Of a stretch of DNA of 64,000 nucleotides, positions 12,627 through 25,463 are shown in pieces. Every line of letters begins with the position of its first letter. Within the stretch, counting starts at the first letter, position 1. Under the pieces are notes generated by a model. It saw only the letters and a list, made by a program, of their open reading frames with translations. It was not told the origin of the DNA and searched no databases. The translations under genes and the position numbers were made by a program. Source of the stretch: Osmia lignaria lignaria (Eukaryota; Arthropoda; Insecta; Hymenoptera; Megachilidae); contig NC_135034.1 of assembly GCF_051020975.1 (NCBI RefSeq), positions 9,486,001 through 9,550,000 of the forward strand, written 5' to 3'.

Positions 12627-13847
12627 GTTAATATTTCATAGGGATTAGCTAGTGTGTATGTATATATACATACATATGTATAATTATAATCTTTATATGG
12701 TTTATATTTAGTATTGATATAGCTAAGAATGAAACTAATCATGGTGAACATGTTAAGAGGTAGAGAAACAGTGTGATGACTTTTATTTAGTCGCGCAATT
12801 AATATAATTACTGATTGCTTAAACTTAGCCGGTGTTAATACAATCGTCGCCGATGGATAAAGCGAACAGTCAACGATACATTCGATCCTCACACCAACAG
12901 CATGACATTTTCATTCTTTTTTCTATCCGCAAGTCCGGAAACGAACGTTCGACGACGACGACTTCCTTTTACCATGGAAATTCCGTTTAATTGAGACTAC
13001 CTTTTGATCACATTATAGGGTTCTGGTAGACTTTCCAGGATAGATTCACTGGAGATACTAGTAATATTTAACGAGCTTTCAACGTTTCCTCCGTTCTCTT
13101 TTCTTTTTAAACATACGTCTCTATCGACAAGAAGATCGCTGCCTCCAGCGAGAATTCCAAAGCGAAAACGATATCTACTAAAAGTTACGCTCTACTTTAT
13201 TCTCGGAATCTCTCGAAATTCTACTTTATTCGACCAAATTTTTTCTCATTTTCTTCGTTTTTCGATTCACGTTGGATTACATAATGTACGCGCATGATTA
13301 ATCTACGGTTCGTAAAAGCACATTTATTTCCTTTCAACGGCTAACCATCGTTAGGAGGCGCGAACGATACATATGGAATGTAAAGAAGAAAAAATTACAA
13401 GTCTTACAAATATACTCTCTTAATCGTATTTACTATATTCTCTGTGTGCACGACTAAAACGCGTATGAACTTGACGTTCTCTTTCGGTGTATCATCGCGT
13501 GTCTACTTAACGACATACAGCTTCGATGGCATCGTCATCGTCATCGTCGCGGTGAATCCAATTTCTCGGATCATGCAAGAGAGAAAGAGAGAGCGAATGG
13601 AGAGAAACAGATAGAGAGCAAAAAGGATTTTTTAAAAAATAATAATAATAGCTGGTTACGCGGAAGAACTGTTATTGAAATCACTCTATCGAGAGAAAAA
13701 ACAGCGGGACATCGAATTAGTCGTGTTCATTCTCAACCCTGAACAGTCTACCATCTACTTGCGCTTTAACTTAAATAAGGAGTACCCATGTAATCGTATC
13801 GTGGTTAAAGGGGCAAGATCATAGAAAATTATGGACTGCGAGTCTAT

Positions 13848-16800
13848 TTACTTGATCTTGAATGCGTCCATCAGCTCGTTCACGGCGGCATTAGTAGCGG
13901 CCTGCGTCGCAGCTTGCGTCACCCTCTGCTGTAGACCACCCCCACGACTAAACACACACCACGGGATACTCAGCTTTTACTACTGATCTCAATATCTTGT
14001 TGCAATTACTTAACATTTATATATTACTATACAGAAATCGATCAAGATGCAACTACATCGTGCATCCTCGGATAATCTTAAGTGACCTCAAGAAACGTTA
14101 AGGAAAAAAAAAAAAAAAAAAAAAGAAAAAAGAGCGCGATGTTTTGTCTAATGCTAATTAAATGCTGTTCAATGCAGGCACCGACACGTCTGTTCCTAAT
14201 TGATAATTGACTAAGATATTGATCTTCTATGCGGACGTTCGATCGAACGAACGGACAATAGCAAGAAAGCGATGATGATATTAAAGAGACTTGAAAGCTG
14301 TCGGGTGTGTAACACGTCGTGTGTTGCATTCTCAAATACAGTTTCTTTGTCTCTGAGACGAAACGAACTCATCTAAACGCATGGAAAATGCGATCACAAA
14401 GAAATGCGGCGTTCTTGTAATTAAAAATGTCATGCTGTTAGTAAGCGAATGAATACTTGTCAGCCTGGTGATAAACCCAAGACCATTTATTTTACAACGT
14501 TTTTTTAGTTGTATATACAGGCATCATGTACAATTCCATCGAACTAATTTACAATGAAACAAACGTCGCACTACCTAAGGTTTCATTCGTCACGAACGGT
14601 ACGTGATTTAATTCTAAGTACTTTTATTTTCTCTCTTTTACTAATACCGATTAAATGTATCGTAAACACTTAAGAGTGTCAATTAGAGGTGTGCGGGTTG
14701 GATTTTATTTTAGAATGACTTTGAAAACGAGTGTAATATATTTTGGGTGTTGGTTAAAAGAAAAGGAAGAAATGATTAGTTGGTCATTCTTACGAAATAA
14801 TTGGACCACTTGAAAACAAATGCAGATTTCCGGTACGAGACAAATGATTCGTCGAAATTCTTGGAAGCTCTTCTTTAATTGTTAACTGATGTAAATATCG
14901 TGGTTTCGCTCGTTCTTCTACAAATCGCACACCTCTAATTAAACAGTGATTCCGTAATCTGTAATGTTTGCAGACAAAACATGTAGCATTAGGAAATTGT
15001 ATCTCGTGTAAAATGTACACTGACTAGATGTAATCGATATATATATAAATATATATAATGATTAGTAGCGATTAGGCGAGTTAGTGCGAAGACTTATTGT
15101 CGGCGCCTGCAATAGAAAGTGATGTTAGCACCAAAGCCCCAATCACACAAAGCTAACAGAGACAAGCAACTGCAAGTTTCTGTTTTCAACAATATTTTAG
15201 TGAAGAATATTTAATGAAGAATTAATATAAAAAAAAAAAAAAAATAAATAAAAAAAGAGGACCTTCACCACGTTCTTCAGACAAAGGACTACCTTAACAC
15301 AAAAAATCGACAGAACGTTGTTGTGCAAAATTCGTCACGTGAAAAAGTCAATGATTGATAAAGTACTTGCTAGTACAAAGCGTTTTAATTCAATTATCAA
15401 TTATTCCAAAATTCTCTGTACTACTTCACAAGTTATATATATTTTTGGTAAATTAATTATTAAGGTGAATTAATGAGTACTTACGATGGTACCATAGGAG
15501 GAGGTAGGCCAGGTGTAGAGCGGGCCGGTGGTGGTCCACCAGGTCCGGGTCTGTTAGGAATAGCCGGTGCTGGACGGCCTCCTGTTGGCACCGGTGGTGG
15601 AGCACGAGAACTAGAAAGAGGTGGTGGCTGTGTCACTCCACGTCTTGGCCCACCAGGTGATGGTGGTGATAACCTGTAATAAATTGTCAGATAAATAACG
15701 ATCATCAAGTTTCCTAAGTGTACAGTTTAGGTATGCAATTTAGATGGAAGATGAAATAGATATTAAATTTAACCGGGACTGTACAAACATACTAAATTAT
15801 AAAAGTAGTTTTAGCAATGGATTTCATTACTGCTCTCTGCATTCAATATTAACATAAGATGTCCTACTTATGATTTATATTCTAATAGTTGGAAGAATTG
15901 GGCTCGAGTATAATGTATTAAAAACATATAGAGAAAGAACTTATTTCAATGAAAATGTAAAAGGTATTATAAAACTTGAAATAAGTTTGGAAATGAAACA
16001 AAAATATAAAGCATACAGATAAAATTATACATATACAAATAATAGGGGTATAACAGTCTGTTTTTAATGCCTCCAAATACAGACATAAAAAGAAAAGAGG
16101 AAAAAACGATAATTAATAGAAACGTAATAGCTCTTACCCAAGACTGTTTCAACGGTGTTCAAGTGTATGGGGCAAAAGCAGGCAGTACAAGATTGAAAGA
16201 TACCAAATTAGTTGAATGCACAAGCGACAATGAAAATAATATCATAATTGTTACCTTGGATTCTCGCCAGACGCCAACCAATCGTTTTTCACTGGCGGTG
16301 GTACCGGAGTAGTAACCGTCGCCATTGAAACATCCCCGATGATACGAAGTGCTTCCTTGCATGCGTGATACATGCGTAACATTTCTTCCCGTTTTTGTGC
16401 CTCTTCCGGCGATTCTTCCATCATCGAAGTCTATAAGGGAAGAACTTACAGTTATCCGATTAATGAAACTCTTCAAATAATGTTTATGAAATTTAGCGAA
16501 CTCAAGGAAATTCTGAGGGCATCGTTAATTCATTAGATGAGAAATATATAGAGCTATAATGCTCTAAGTTTGGATAAATTTTTACCTGATCACCGCTTGC
16601 GTACAGATGAGCCAATAGCTCTCCATTGATGAAATCCTTTGCATTATTGATGATCAAATGCATAATTGTCTTTGGAACCAGATCGCGAGTAGTTTTGGTG
16701 ACAATCTTCATGTACGAATCAACAAGGTTTCTGATAGTCTCCACTTGACGCTCCAACTGAGGATCCATCGATGACTGAGCTTCCGATCCACCCTATAAAA

Positions 16801-19800
16801 TGTGAGCAATAAATTTGATGCACCGATAATCACAATGATACAAGTTAAAAGTAGTGTTCAAAATAGTTATATAAAATTTTTAAAAAAGTATAGCAGCAAT
16901 AATTAAAGTGTTATGGGTTTCATGTCCCAACGCAAATACTGCCAAGAACGTTGAAAACAAAGTATTTTTATAAACAATACATACATATTTCAACAGCGAA
17001 ATATATTCATTGTCAAAAAAGCAGAGCTGGGTGGAGGTGTTTTACATTCGTGTACGTGTTGTGTGTCCGTATGTCATTCTACGAAACTTTTACTATTGTA
17101 CCAACCTCATATCCTTCCTTTAGTTGATTAGAGGCAAAAAAATGCAATCATAATTTTAAATACAAAAGCTAATTAATTTCTGAAGAACGTAGCTAATTCA
17201 TACTTGCATTAAGAAGAATATTTAAATAGAAGCGCTTTTACAAAATATACGAGTTGATTAAAATTTTGTATTTTCTTTAATTATTACATTTAATGTAAAA
17301 CTAAAATATACTTCAAGACTCTGTCAAAATTAGTTTCTGGTCATGAATATTATGAGCAATATCGTTATCACACCACCACGCAATTAAGAATTTAATGTCA
17401 AGCAAAATAATCTAATTATACCGTACTAACTCACCCGCTGCTTATCCTAAAATAAATGAAAATAATCTTTCGCTAGTAAACATAATACAATGTATTTATT
17501 TCTAATAATAATAATAAAATCAAATGAATCCTCCCATGATTTAATAAATATAAATTCATAAATAAAAATGATACAACAGATAGATACATATATATTTTTA
17601 TCAAATTCTTTAAATATAAAAAAGAAATTACCTCCCCTTCGCCATTTGCTTGTTCCGTTGACTTCTCAGGATATACACCAGCTCGGAGGAAAGAAGCTTT
17701 CCAAGAATCAACATCATCCTGTGTTTCACAGCTCAACTCAAGCTGTTTGGAATCCTTGTAAACGTTTCTGCCTTCAGGATTAAACAAAGCGAACAAGTGA
17801 CGTCGGGACATGAAACCTTGTTCCAAATCTCGTAATTTTAATCCATCTAAAGGTAACATGTACTTCTTCTCGCGTTCCTAAACAAAAAGACATAACAAAT
17901 AGCTTATATCTTACATACAAACTTACATATTACTAAACATGTTGTAATTAAAAAATATATTTACTTCTTCATCCTTGAACCATGAAATGCTCTCCGATGT
18001 TAGGACAAACCAATAATCTTTAGAACCACCTTTCATTATACCAAGATTGTGGATGCACATGTAACCTTTGCGTATTACTTGATTGCCTAATGTATGACGA
18101 CCAGATTTCACTGCATTTTCCGAGGACTGTTGTGCACTGCAACATAAGATACAATGTAAAATGAAATGTTAAATAGAAAAGAAGTGTTTGAATACCCATG
18201 TACAAAGTGTATTATAACAACTTGCACAAAAAAATTTGTTAGTTTATCTTGTATATTTTGTAAAAAAAAAATCTAGCAGGGTAAAATCCTAGCAATATTT
18301 TTTTTTCTTTTAACTTACACAAACGTTCACACAAGTTCAAATTTAATTTTATAATATAAATGAATTATTGAATCATACCGAATAATTAAACTTTCTAAAA
18401 TATGTGCTTTTATGGCATTAAAATGTTGAAAAATGAGATGTGATAAAAGAATAACATAGGAAGGATCATTACTTTGGCTGTATATCATTGATTAATAATT
18501 TTACAATTGTGAATAGAATAAAAATTTACTAAATAAATAAAAAAAATGTTAATTTCACCTCTCAAGTTGTTTTTAGCTTACATAGAGAAAACTATATAAC
18601 ATACAGCCACAACAACTCCATGCATATACTCTTTCATACAGTTTGAAATATTACAATTATATAATTTTTGAATGTACATTCAAACATTGTAACATGTAAA
18701 TACACAGAATGTTATTACTACTTAATCAACACTTTAGTAATTTTATATATGACAATGCATAAAGAATTGCAGAAGCACATATATATTACATTCATTGTGA
18801 AACAATGTGAAAAGTGATGAAATCAAGATTTGATGCTGCTGTATGAAATATACGATTCGGAGCATCTATGCATGACTTTTAGTGAATGATTCATTCGAAT
18901 GGTACATTTGAATTGTGCGAACATGTACAAGAGACTAAAATTAAAATTATTAAATTTTTAATTAATTTTAAGTGTATTTTCTAGTATGTAAAATTATATT
19001 GAAAGTAAAAAAAATAAACGAATAAATAGAAATAAATAGTATATGCATAAGAGTATCTAACGCAATTAATAAAATTTTATTTCATTTTTTCATTTTCATA
19101 GAGTACAACTTTATTTTTATTACATTAATTGAAATTGTAATGAACAGTTATTGGTAAACTGTTAAAAATATATTAATAATTATTGATAATTTTAAATAAT
19201 TAAAAAAAAAAATCTGTTTTAATTAAAAGAAGAATAAGGAAAACCTAATACACTAGAAAAATATGTCATTTTCCATTTTTTATTATTATAAAGGACACAA
19301 GTGGGATATTGCTTTTCATGGATCATACTCTTTGTTAAGAAAATGATAAAAATCGGAAGCTAGGGAAAATTAACTAAAAATAAGCATAAAAGATTAAGAG
19401 CGTGAAAATGGAAAAGGAAGAAAAATGTAGTGTAAATCTTTGTTCCAATGTACTTTATAATTCTTACCTTGCATTATGGCTACTGGCTGCCGCGCTGCCG
19501 ATATAATTAAATAATTTCTTTAATTGTGAAGTATAAAGTTTTGATGAATGGAAACAAATGTCAGGAAATGTGTACAATGCTATGTAATTTAAGGAAAGAC
19601 ATACAATTTTTAAGCCTCAATTACACAAAGCTTATTAGTATAAGTTTAAAATATACAGATATAATGAAAGCACTACAAATATTACTTTTAAATGATTATT
19701 AACAATTTTTGCAACACTTTTTATGAAGAGGTATGCCTTGCCTTTAATGACATAAAAGATTTTGTTAAAGAAGCTACAGTATTATTATTCAATTATTCTT

Positions 19801-22800
19801 AATCATCATATAAAAGAAAATAGTATTACATAAATATTTGTCTACTATTCGTACATGTTTCAAGAAACCAAATAATAACTAATTTTGGACTAAAAATTAA
19901 ACTGAGTAGCAGTATATATATAGTACTCTATTTTCAAATTATTCATTATCATCATCTATTAACAATTTGAGTTTTCAAAATATTTCAAGTGTTGAATAAG
20001 TAAAATATAGAAATGAACAAAAATTATGTTAGTTACATAACAGTAAAGTATTAAAATGTTAGAAATATGCAAATTTCGAATAGGAGAAATGTAAGTGGGA
20101 TACAATTTAATATGACAATACATATGACACGAAGTGTCATACACACGTACATCAAATAGAAAGAATAGCATAAGTTCTACTATTTATTAACGATACCGAC
20201 AATGTGTGCCTCTGCTTTGAAAAACAAAATGAGCTAATAGTACGTACTAGTATAAAGCTTGCAATGTGAACTGATTTTAGCAAGACATGCACTGATTATG
20301 AGATATACCTTATAAACCTGCCAAGGATTATGTGAATATAATTAACCCTCCGACAGTTTATTCGGAGTAAAACTCGTGCATGGTGACGCACCAGGCTATT
20401 GAATCTATTATAAATATCTACATTTATTATTACATGTAATAAGTAATAATATTATCTTTATTTTTAGTCGCTCATGTCTTTATTTTCTTCTGCCTACTAT
20501 TTAATTAGGAGGATGGATAATAGTACTTATGAACAATTCTTTTGTAGCAATTTGTAATTTTATTGGACTGTCGAAGGGTTAAATATGCAAAATTATAAAT
20601 CGTAATTTGCGTACAAAAATGTTGCAAGCAAACTAATATAACTAATTATGAATCTACCCTGTGAATTTATTTATTATCATGATTTTTTTCTGCTATATGT
20701 AACTTAAATTCTAGCTTTCAATAATGATAAAAATAACGAAACAAATTTAAAATAATATCCTGTTTGCTATGTATTGAAGTACATTATCATTTATGTGGAC
20801 TATGCTATGTGATGAATTTACATTAGTCATGCAATATAGAAATTCATTACTGCAAGTATGAAAATGTTTTTTTTTTTTAAATCTCGGTAAGAAATTTCTG
20901 AGTATTGTCGAGTTTTCAGTCACTAAAATAATAGCAATTAACAAGATGATATTTGTATCTTGTTCGTTCAATGAGTAACAAAATAATACTTTCTTTAAAC
21001 ATTTTTAAGATTTATAATGTATTTTTTAAACGTAAAATAGTAAAACTTATACATGTAAGTATGCTAAAATCTATAGCTGCAGTTATGAATGTAAGAACAA
21101 CATAGAGCGCTAGATGTGCGGTGATTAAAAATCAAAATTTTCTATCGTATTATTTATGTTGTTGATTTTATTGAATTGCTACAGTAACACGTAATAAAAT
21201 GCAAGCAACTTACTTGGCAAAACCGATAAAATCTTCATGATTCGTGTTCATGTAGGCAAGTTCACAGTCCACCAGAAGTACCAGCTGCTCTTTACACATT
21301 TGTTCACGTTGTCTAACATGAGTAGTAATAATACGTTCCGTTTCTTCCCTCAATCTAGGATAACGTGACATCTGTAACACAATGTAGATGTTACGTTAAC
21401 AAACATGTAATACTTGAAGTTTTACAAGTAGAATTGAAAAATTCACTTACTCTATCGGTGCAAATGCGTACAACGTTACTGAGCTCCTGTACAACTAGGT
21501 CCACACATTTTAGACTAGGTTCCTTGAGTCTATTGATTTGCTTCTTAACTATTGCCTCAAAGGCCATATCAGGAGTAAACAAACCTACCCTGATACCTAT
21601 GACATTATGCTATTGTTAGTACTTTATTTTTAAATCAACAAAGTGCAGCTTTGTTGCCTTTCATTATGTCACTGGCTCGGATCACCGCCGCGACGGATAA
21701 TATATTCTGACTTGATTTTGTTGCATCAAAATGAACCCGTCATTACGGTGAGCTTATTCAGCCTGCGAATTCCCAAATAATCATAGGAATCACAAGGCAA
21801 AATAATAGAAATTAAATATCGTGACATAATAAAAGACACAATCTTATATTCATTTAATATTATATACAGCATTCTCTCCAATAGTAGGTGATTCAGGTAT
21901 TGATTCTATGACATCCATACCGACTCGTCTCATTGGACGGACAGTAGTATTACTTTTACTACAGCAATCTCAAAAATTCGATTAAAATAATTTTACACCG
22001 TTCGAACAACAGACATTGAAATTCAAGTGTTTTTATTTCGCTGATTCATTTGTTTGATCATCGATAATCAATTGTGAGCAATAGATAAGCTCGAGTCGAG
22101 TTCCGAGATCGAACAGTTCTAAACCAATTAGAAATCACAACACAATATTTTCCGAATACTTCTTGGAAGAATACTGTATGTACCGTATCGAACAAAGTAG
22201 ACTTTCCTAGGAGCAATGGCGATACAGGGGAAGCAGGAATTCTCATAATTTTAATTATTAATTTGATACTTAATAATTATAAATACGGGGTCTTCTCCCC
22301 TATATCGTCATTTTCACCGGGATGAAAATTTATTTTTCGCCACCTACGGTGACGAGCAGGATCCCGTGGAAGCTTACGGTGGGGAGGAGGCGGATGCCCG
22401 GGACCATGCTCGGTACTGTACGTAATAAAATTGCAACAGTGAAAATTAACGTATTATTTACCATGAATATTCCTAATGGCAAAAGCAATTTCCCTTCTCA
22501 ATTCTTTTTCATCAAATTCCATTTTAACTATTTCAAACGGAAAACGTTCATGGAATAGTCTATTTATCTTAGCACCTCCACTAAGCTCCATTGTATTAAT
22601 TTGTGCAGATCCTGAACCTTCTATAGTCCTTTCAAAATCTGACTGAAGCTGTTGGATCATCCTTAAAAATGTTTTTCTTTCAATCAATGCATAGACAAGC
22701 ACTAAACTTTAATACTGGTTATATGGGTAGAGAGTCATGATATTTTGGATTAGAAAGCTATATAAATATAATGTCTCATTAGTACATTAAAATTTTTCAT

Positions 22801-25463
22801 GTTAATGGGTTAGTTTCCACTCTGATTTGAGTTAAATAAAAATGTATGATGCATTAAAATTTCCATGCAAATGGTATACACACGCGTATGAACAGAATAT
22901 GATACCTACATAAACATTTGAATTGATCTGAAAAATAAGAATAAAATGCTCTAAAATATCAAGACCCTCCACCCATAATGTATTTTAAGAGAAAACTGCA
23001 AAAGGTAAGTTTAGTTTGTAATAGATTTTACATGATCTATTTATATCTAAACCTTTTTTGTTCACTAATATTGTTTTACTAAACAGCGTATTATCAATTA
23101 TGAAGGTGAAATTATACAAAGACTGTACTTACTGTAACATAGCTTTTGTTTTTATGGCAGGATCATCAGGTCTGAAATGTTTGTACTGTTCTACATCTTT
23201 TTCCAAAGCAAGTAACTGTTTTTGTAATCTATCTCTTAATGCTGGTAGAGTGTCCCTGATATGATTTGTTAATTGCTGGTTTAAAACACGTTGCAAATAC
23301 GGTGTTCCTAATCTATCTGCTAGGTGCCGATAAGATGGATGGCTAGTAGAAAAAAAGAAATATTTTATGTATTTTGTGAATTATTAATTTGTACAATTAT
23401 TCTCCACTGTTGACGTATACCTTAGGAAAAACGTCCTTTCAGCCGCTAAAGCATTTTTAATATCTTTCCGACCTTCTATATCTTTTTGACTTCTATTAAC
23501 AACACCTATATAACCTCGCCTTAGAGGCAATAGTTTGTTTTCCAGAATATCTCTTGCATCTGTACCATCGTCCATAAGATCCAGTTTTGTAATAACACCA
23601 ATTGTACGTACACCTAACCAAACAATTTACAGTGGAAAATGTATCGAAATATATTATTTCTATTCGCAAAACAAACATGTATATACCTTGAGGATCTACT
23701 TCTTTGGCAAGTTTAAGAGCATCACTATTTGCCAAATCAGTATTTGCAGGTGTTACTGCCAATATAAGGCAATTTTCTCTTTTGATGAATTGAAAAATCA
23801 TGGCTTTAATTTGAGCTTCTATGTCTACTGGTTGATCTCCAATTGGTACTTTTGTGAGGCCAGGTAAGTCGATCAGTGTTAAATTTAATACTACCAACAA
23901 CAAACATGTTAATTGAAATGACAATACACATTAGTACAGGATGTAATGTAGAAATATATTTACCATTGGGTGAATAAACTCTTAAATTTATAGGTATGTT
24001 AGAAATACCCTTATTACTGCCTGTAATCCTGTCTGTTTCTGCTTCAATTTCCTTCCGTACTTCATCAAAGTCCACAAACTTTTTACCTTTACAGTGCAGA
24101 AACTCAGCAAATTCTATAATAGAAAGATATTTGATTTAATTACTCATGAAATTTTATAGAATTCTTTAAAGTATGTATTTCTGTTAATATCATTCAATTA
24201 ATTTTAATTATTTAGCTTCATAATAAAAGTGATAATACATTCAATTTTGTGCTTATCAAAAGTTCATTGCCACAGGAAATGTGATAAGTTGATACAGAAC
24301 AATTAAGGAGATGCTAAGCTAAGTTCAAACTACAATATAAAATCATACAAAATTTTATACTGAAACCAATTGTAACAAAATATTATTTCATACAATAAAT
24401 TTTTATATTCATCATATGAAATGTGTTGTAATGTATTTATCTATTATGACTCACCAGTTGTACTATTAATCAGTTGTAAGATAAGTGGTCTTCTGGTTAC
24501 AATGCCTGATCCTCTAGGTAAGAAATCTCTGAAAATGAAAAATGCATTATTATACATGTGGTTATTATAATAATATTAAAATATGTAACACTGAAATAGA
24601 ATAAATAACATGAGTACAATTTTATTTATTTACTTAATAGATAATAGAACCTGTTGATGAATATAACAAGAATATGCTTTCTCTTAAATATAATTGCCAT
24701 AAAATAATATGCTCTACGTTTGAGTTATATTTTATTCAACAGCTACCGATACTTTTTCCCTTATAAAAACTATTACATTTAAAATAAAATTATAAACAAT
24801 ATGTACTGTTAACTGATTTATTATGACATTAATACAAGATTTGAGGATTTCCAATAATGTATGGTAAATTGAAAAGGGCTGTATTAGTAGAATGTAATAT
24901 TAAATGGTCTACATCAGGAACAATTAAATTAATAATTCTCGTCGTTGTATATGTACACTTGAGGCAATTTAGTAGAAGGTTAACTGTTATAGCAGCGAGA
25001 AAGAATAACCGTTTGACAGGTCGTCGTGTAGGCGGTCTCAGATCACAAAGATATAGTAGATTTTGATGTCATGATCGATAGATTAAAATAGTTAACCTGT
25101 AGAGGTATAGAAAAGAGGAATAGTTCAATCAAAATAACCAAGGATGAACGTCAAAATTATAACGTGGCGTAGTTCGCCACGCCTTTAATCAAACATTTGA
25201 ATATTCGTATAATCGTCGTTTAATGATTTTCAAAATATATGTCAATGAAAGAGTTATAATAAGGAAAGACAATGAAGCATTAGCAGATGATATACTTACT
25301 TCCCGACAAAGTTCTCAAGAACAGAACTTTTTCCTGCACTCTGACCACCTACCACTGCGATCTGTGGTAGATCAAGTTGCATGTGCACCCCAAGTTGTGT
25401 GAATGCATCTTGCAGCTTGTTCACAATCGGAATCAATTGTTCCATACCCGTGTTTCCTGCCAT
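13848..25463 (-). CDS. shi: Dynamin GTPase (shibire orthologue), 15 constitutive coding exons
   Basis: Large GTPase that assembles on clathrin-coated pit necks and drives membrane scission in endocytosis and synaptic vesicle recycling. Exons (high to low): 25463-25300, 24528-24455, 24113-23964, 23890-23687, 23613-23421, 23342-23133, 22661-22462, 21596-21451, 21371-21214, 18136-17965, 17877-17632, 16792-16586, 16430-16255, 15673-15485, 13947-13848. All junctions are GT/AG and phase-consistent, giving 2589 nt and 862 residues, the family's usual size. Visible features: P-loop GGQSAGKSS (39-47, K45), DLPG (137-140), TKLD (206-209), middle domain (~300-500), PH domain (~510-625), GTPase effector domain (~650-745) and a Pro-rich tail from ~750 for SH3 partners. 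The start MAGNTGMEQ matches the family N-terminus. Two microexons and an alternative last exon are listed separately. Confidence in identity is very high. Confidence 0.97.
14681..14940. mobile_element. 260-bp hAT-like MITE
   Basis: Perfect 15-base terminal inverted repeats, AATTAGAGGTGTGCG at 14681-14695 and its reverse complement at 14926-14940. The TAGAGGTGTGC core resembles ends typical of hAT transposons. A matching 8-bp target duplication was not found. No transposase is encoded. It lies inside the last shibire intron. Confidence 0.55.
15094..15106 (-). CDS. shi: Alternative terminal coding exon of shibire (short tail)
   Basis: A strong acceptor (TTTCTATTGCAG) at 15107-15109 can accept the phase-2 donor at 15485. 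The joined frame then adds Ser-Arg-Arg-Gln and stops at TAA, replacing the 33-residue tail encoded at 13848-13947. The result would be a shorter dynamin isoform lacking the conserved Ala/Gln-rich C-terminus. This is inferred from splice sites and phase only; alternative tails are well known in dynamin genes. Confidence 0.45.
17435..17446 (-). CDS. shi: 12-nt microexon of shibire between PH and GED
   Basis: GATAAGCAGCGG is flanked by TTATTTTAG and GTGAGT and lies between exon 11 (PH domain) and exon 12 (start of the effector domain), both phase 0. Inclusion inserts Asp-Lys-Gln-Arg after the Gly-Glu-rich PH exit without changing frame. The lipid-binding domain boundary would gain charge. It is probably alternatively spliced. 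Confidence 0.6.
19468..19494 (-). CDS. shi: 27-nt microexon of shibire between middle and PH domains
   Basis: Bounded by ATCGGCAG and AAG|GTAAGAAT in the 3-kb intron between exons 9 and 10. Entry and exit phases match: the constitutive junction reads GFAN-AQQSS, and inclusion gives GFANAAASSHNASAQQSS, adding nine residues with no stop. Its strong donor and position at a domain linker support an alternative exon. The rest of this intron (18137-21213) shows only AT-rich sequence and one piggyBac-like element. Confidence 0.6.
20346..20578. mobile_element. piggyBac-like MITE with TTAA target duplications
   Basis: Flanked on both sides by TTAA (20342-20345 and 20579-20582). The termini are inverted repeats, CCCTCCGACAGT and CCCTTCGACAGT. 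A TTAA duplication plus CCCT ends is the hallmark of piggyBac elements. At 233 bp with no reading frame it is non-autonomous. It sits in the large shibire intron. Confidence 0.7.
22216..22311. mobile_element. Small 96-bp inverted-repeat element
   Basis: ATGGCGATACAGGGGAAG (22216-22233) and CTTCTCCCCTATATCGTCAT (22292-22311) form imperfect inverted arms around an AT-rich core in a shibire intron. A near-identical solo end (17 of 18 bases) occurs at 61160-61177, suggesting a dispersed family. No target duplication is obvious. Confidence 0.4.

Larger units (their letters stand above)
5345..13847. other. Gene-poor interval with likely shibire 3' UTR at its right end
   Basis: About 8.5 kb without a convincing coding gene. 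Frames near 5673-5927, 6375-6710 and 6919-7331 overlap each other on both strands and show no splice-consistent partners. The part nearest 13847 should be the 3' UTR of the minus-strand dynamin gene. Dense AT words and microsatellites lie around 12400-12700. No RNA gene was recognised. Confidence 0.45.
13948..15484 (-). other. Last intron of shibire
   Basis: Joins PATC|GTAAGT at 15485 to TTTAG|TCGTGG at 13947. It holds a hAT-like inverted-repeat element (14681-14940) and an alternative acceptor at 15106. An A-run near 14104-14123 and another near 15230 are also present. No independent gene was seen. Confidence 0.7.

Noticed and set aside
15473..15679. Gly-rich plus-strand frame
   Set aside because: It is the antisense shadow of the proline-rich dynamin exon 15485-15673.
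25164..25180. GTGGCG-tagtt-CGCCAC hairpin in shibire intron 1
   Set aside because: A six-base stem alone is weak evidence for a functional RNA or element.
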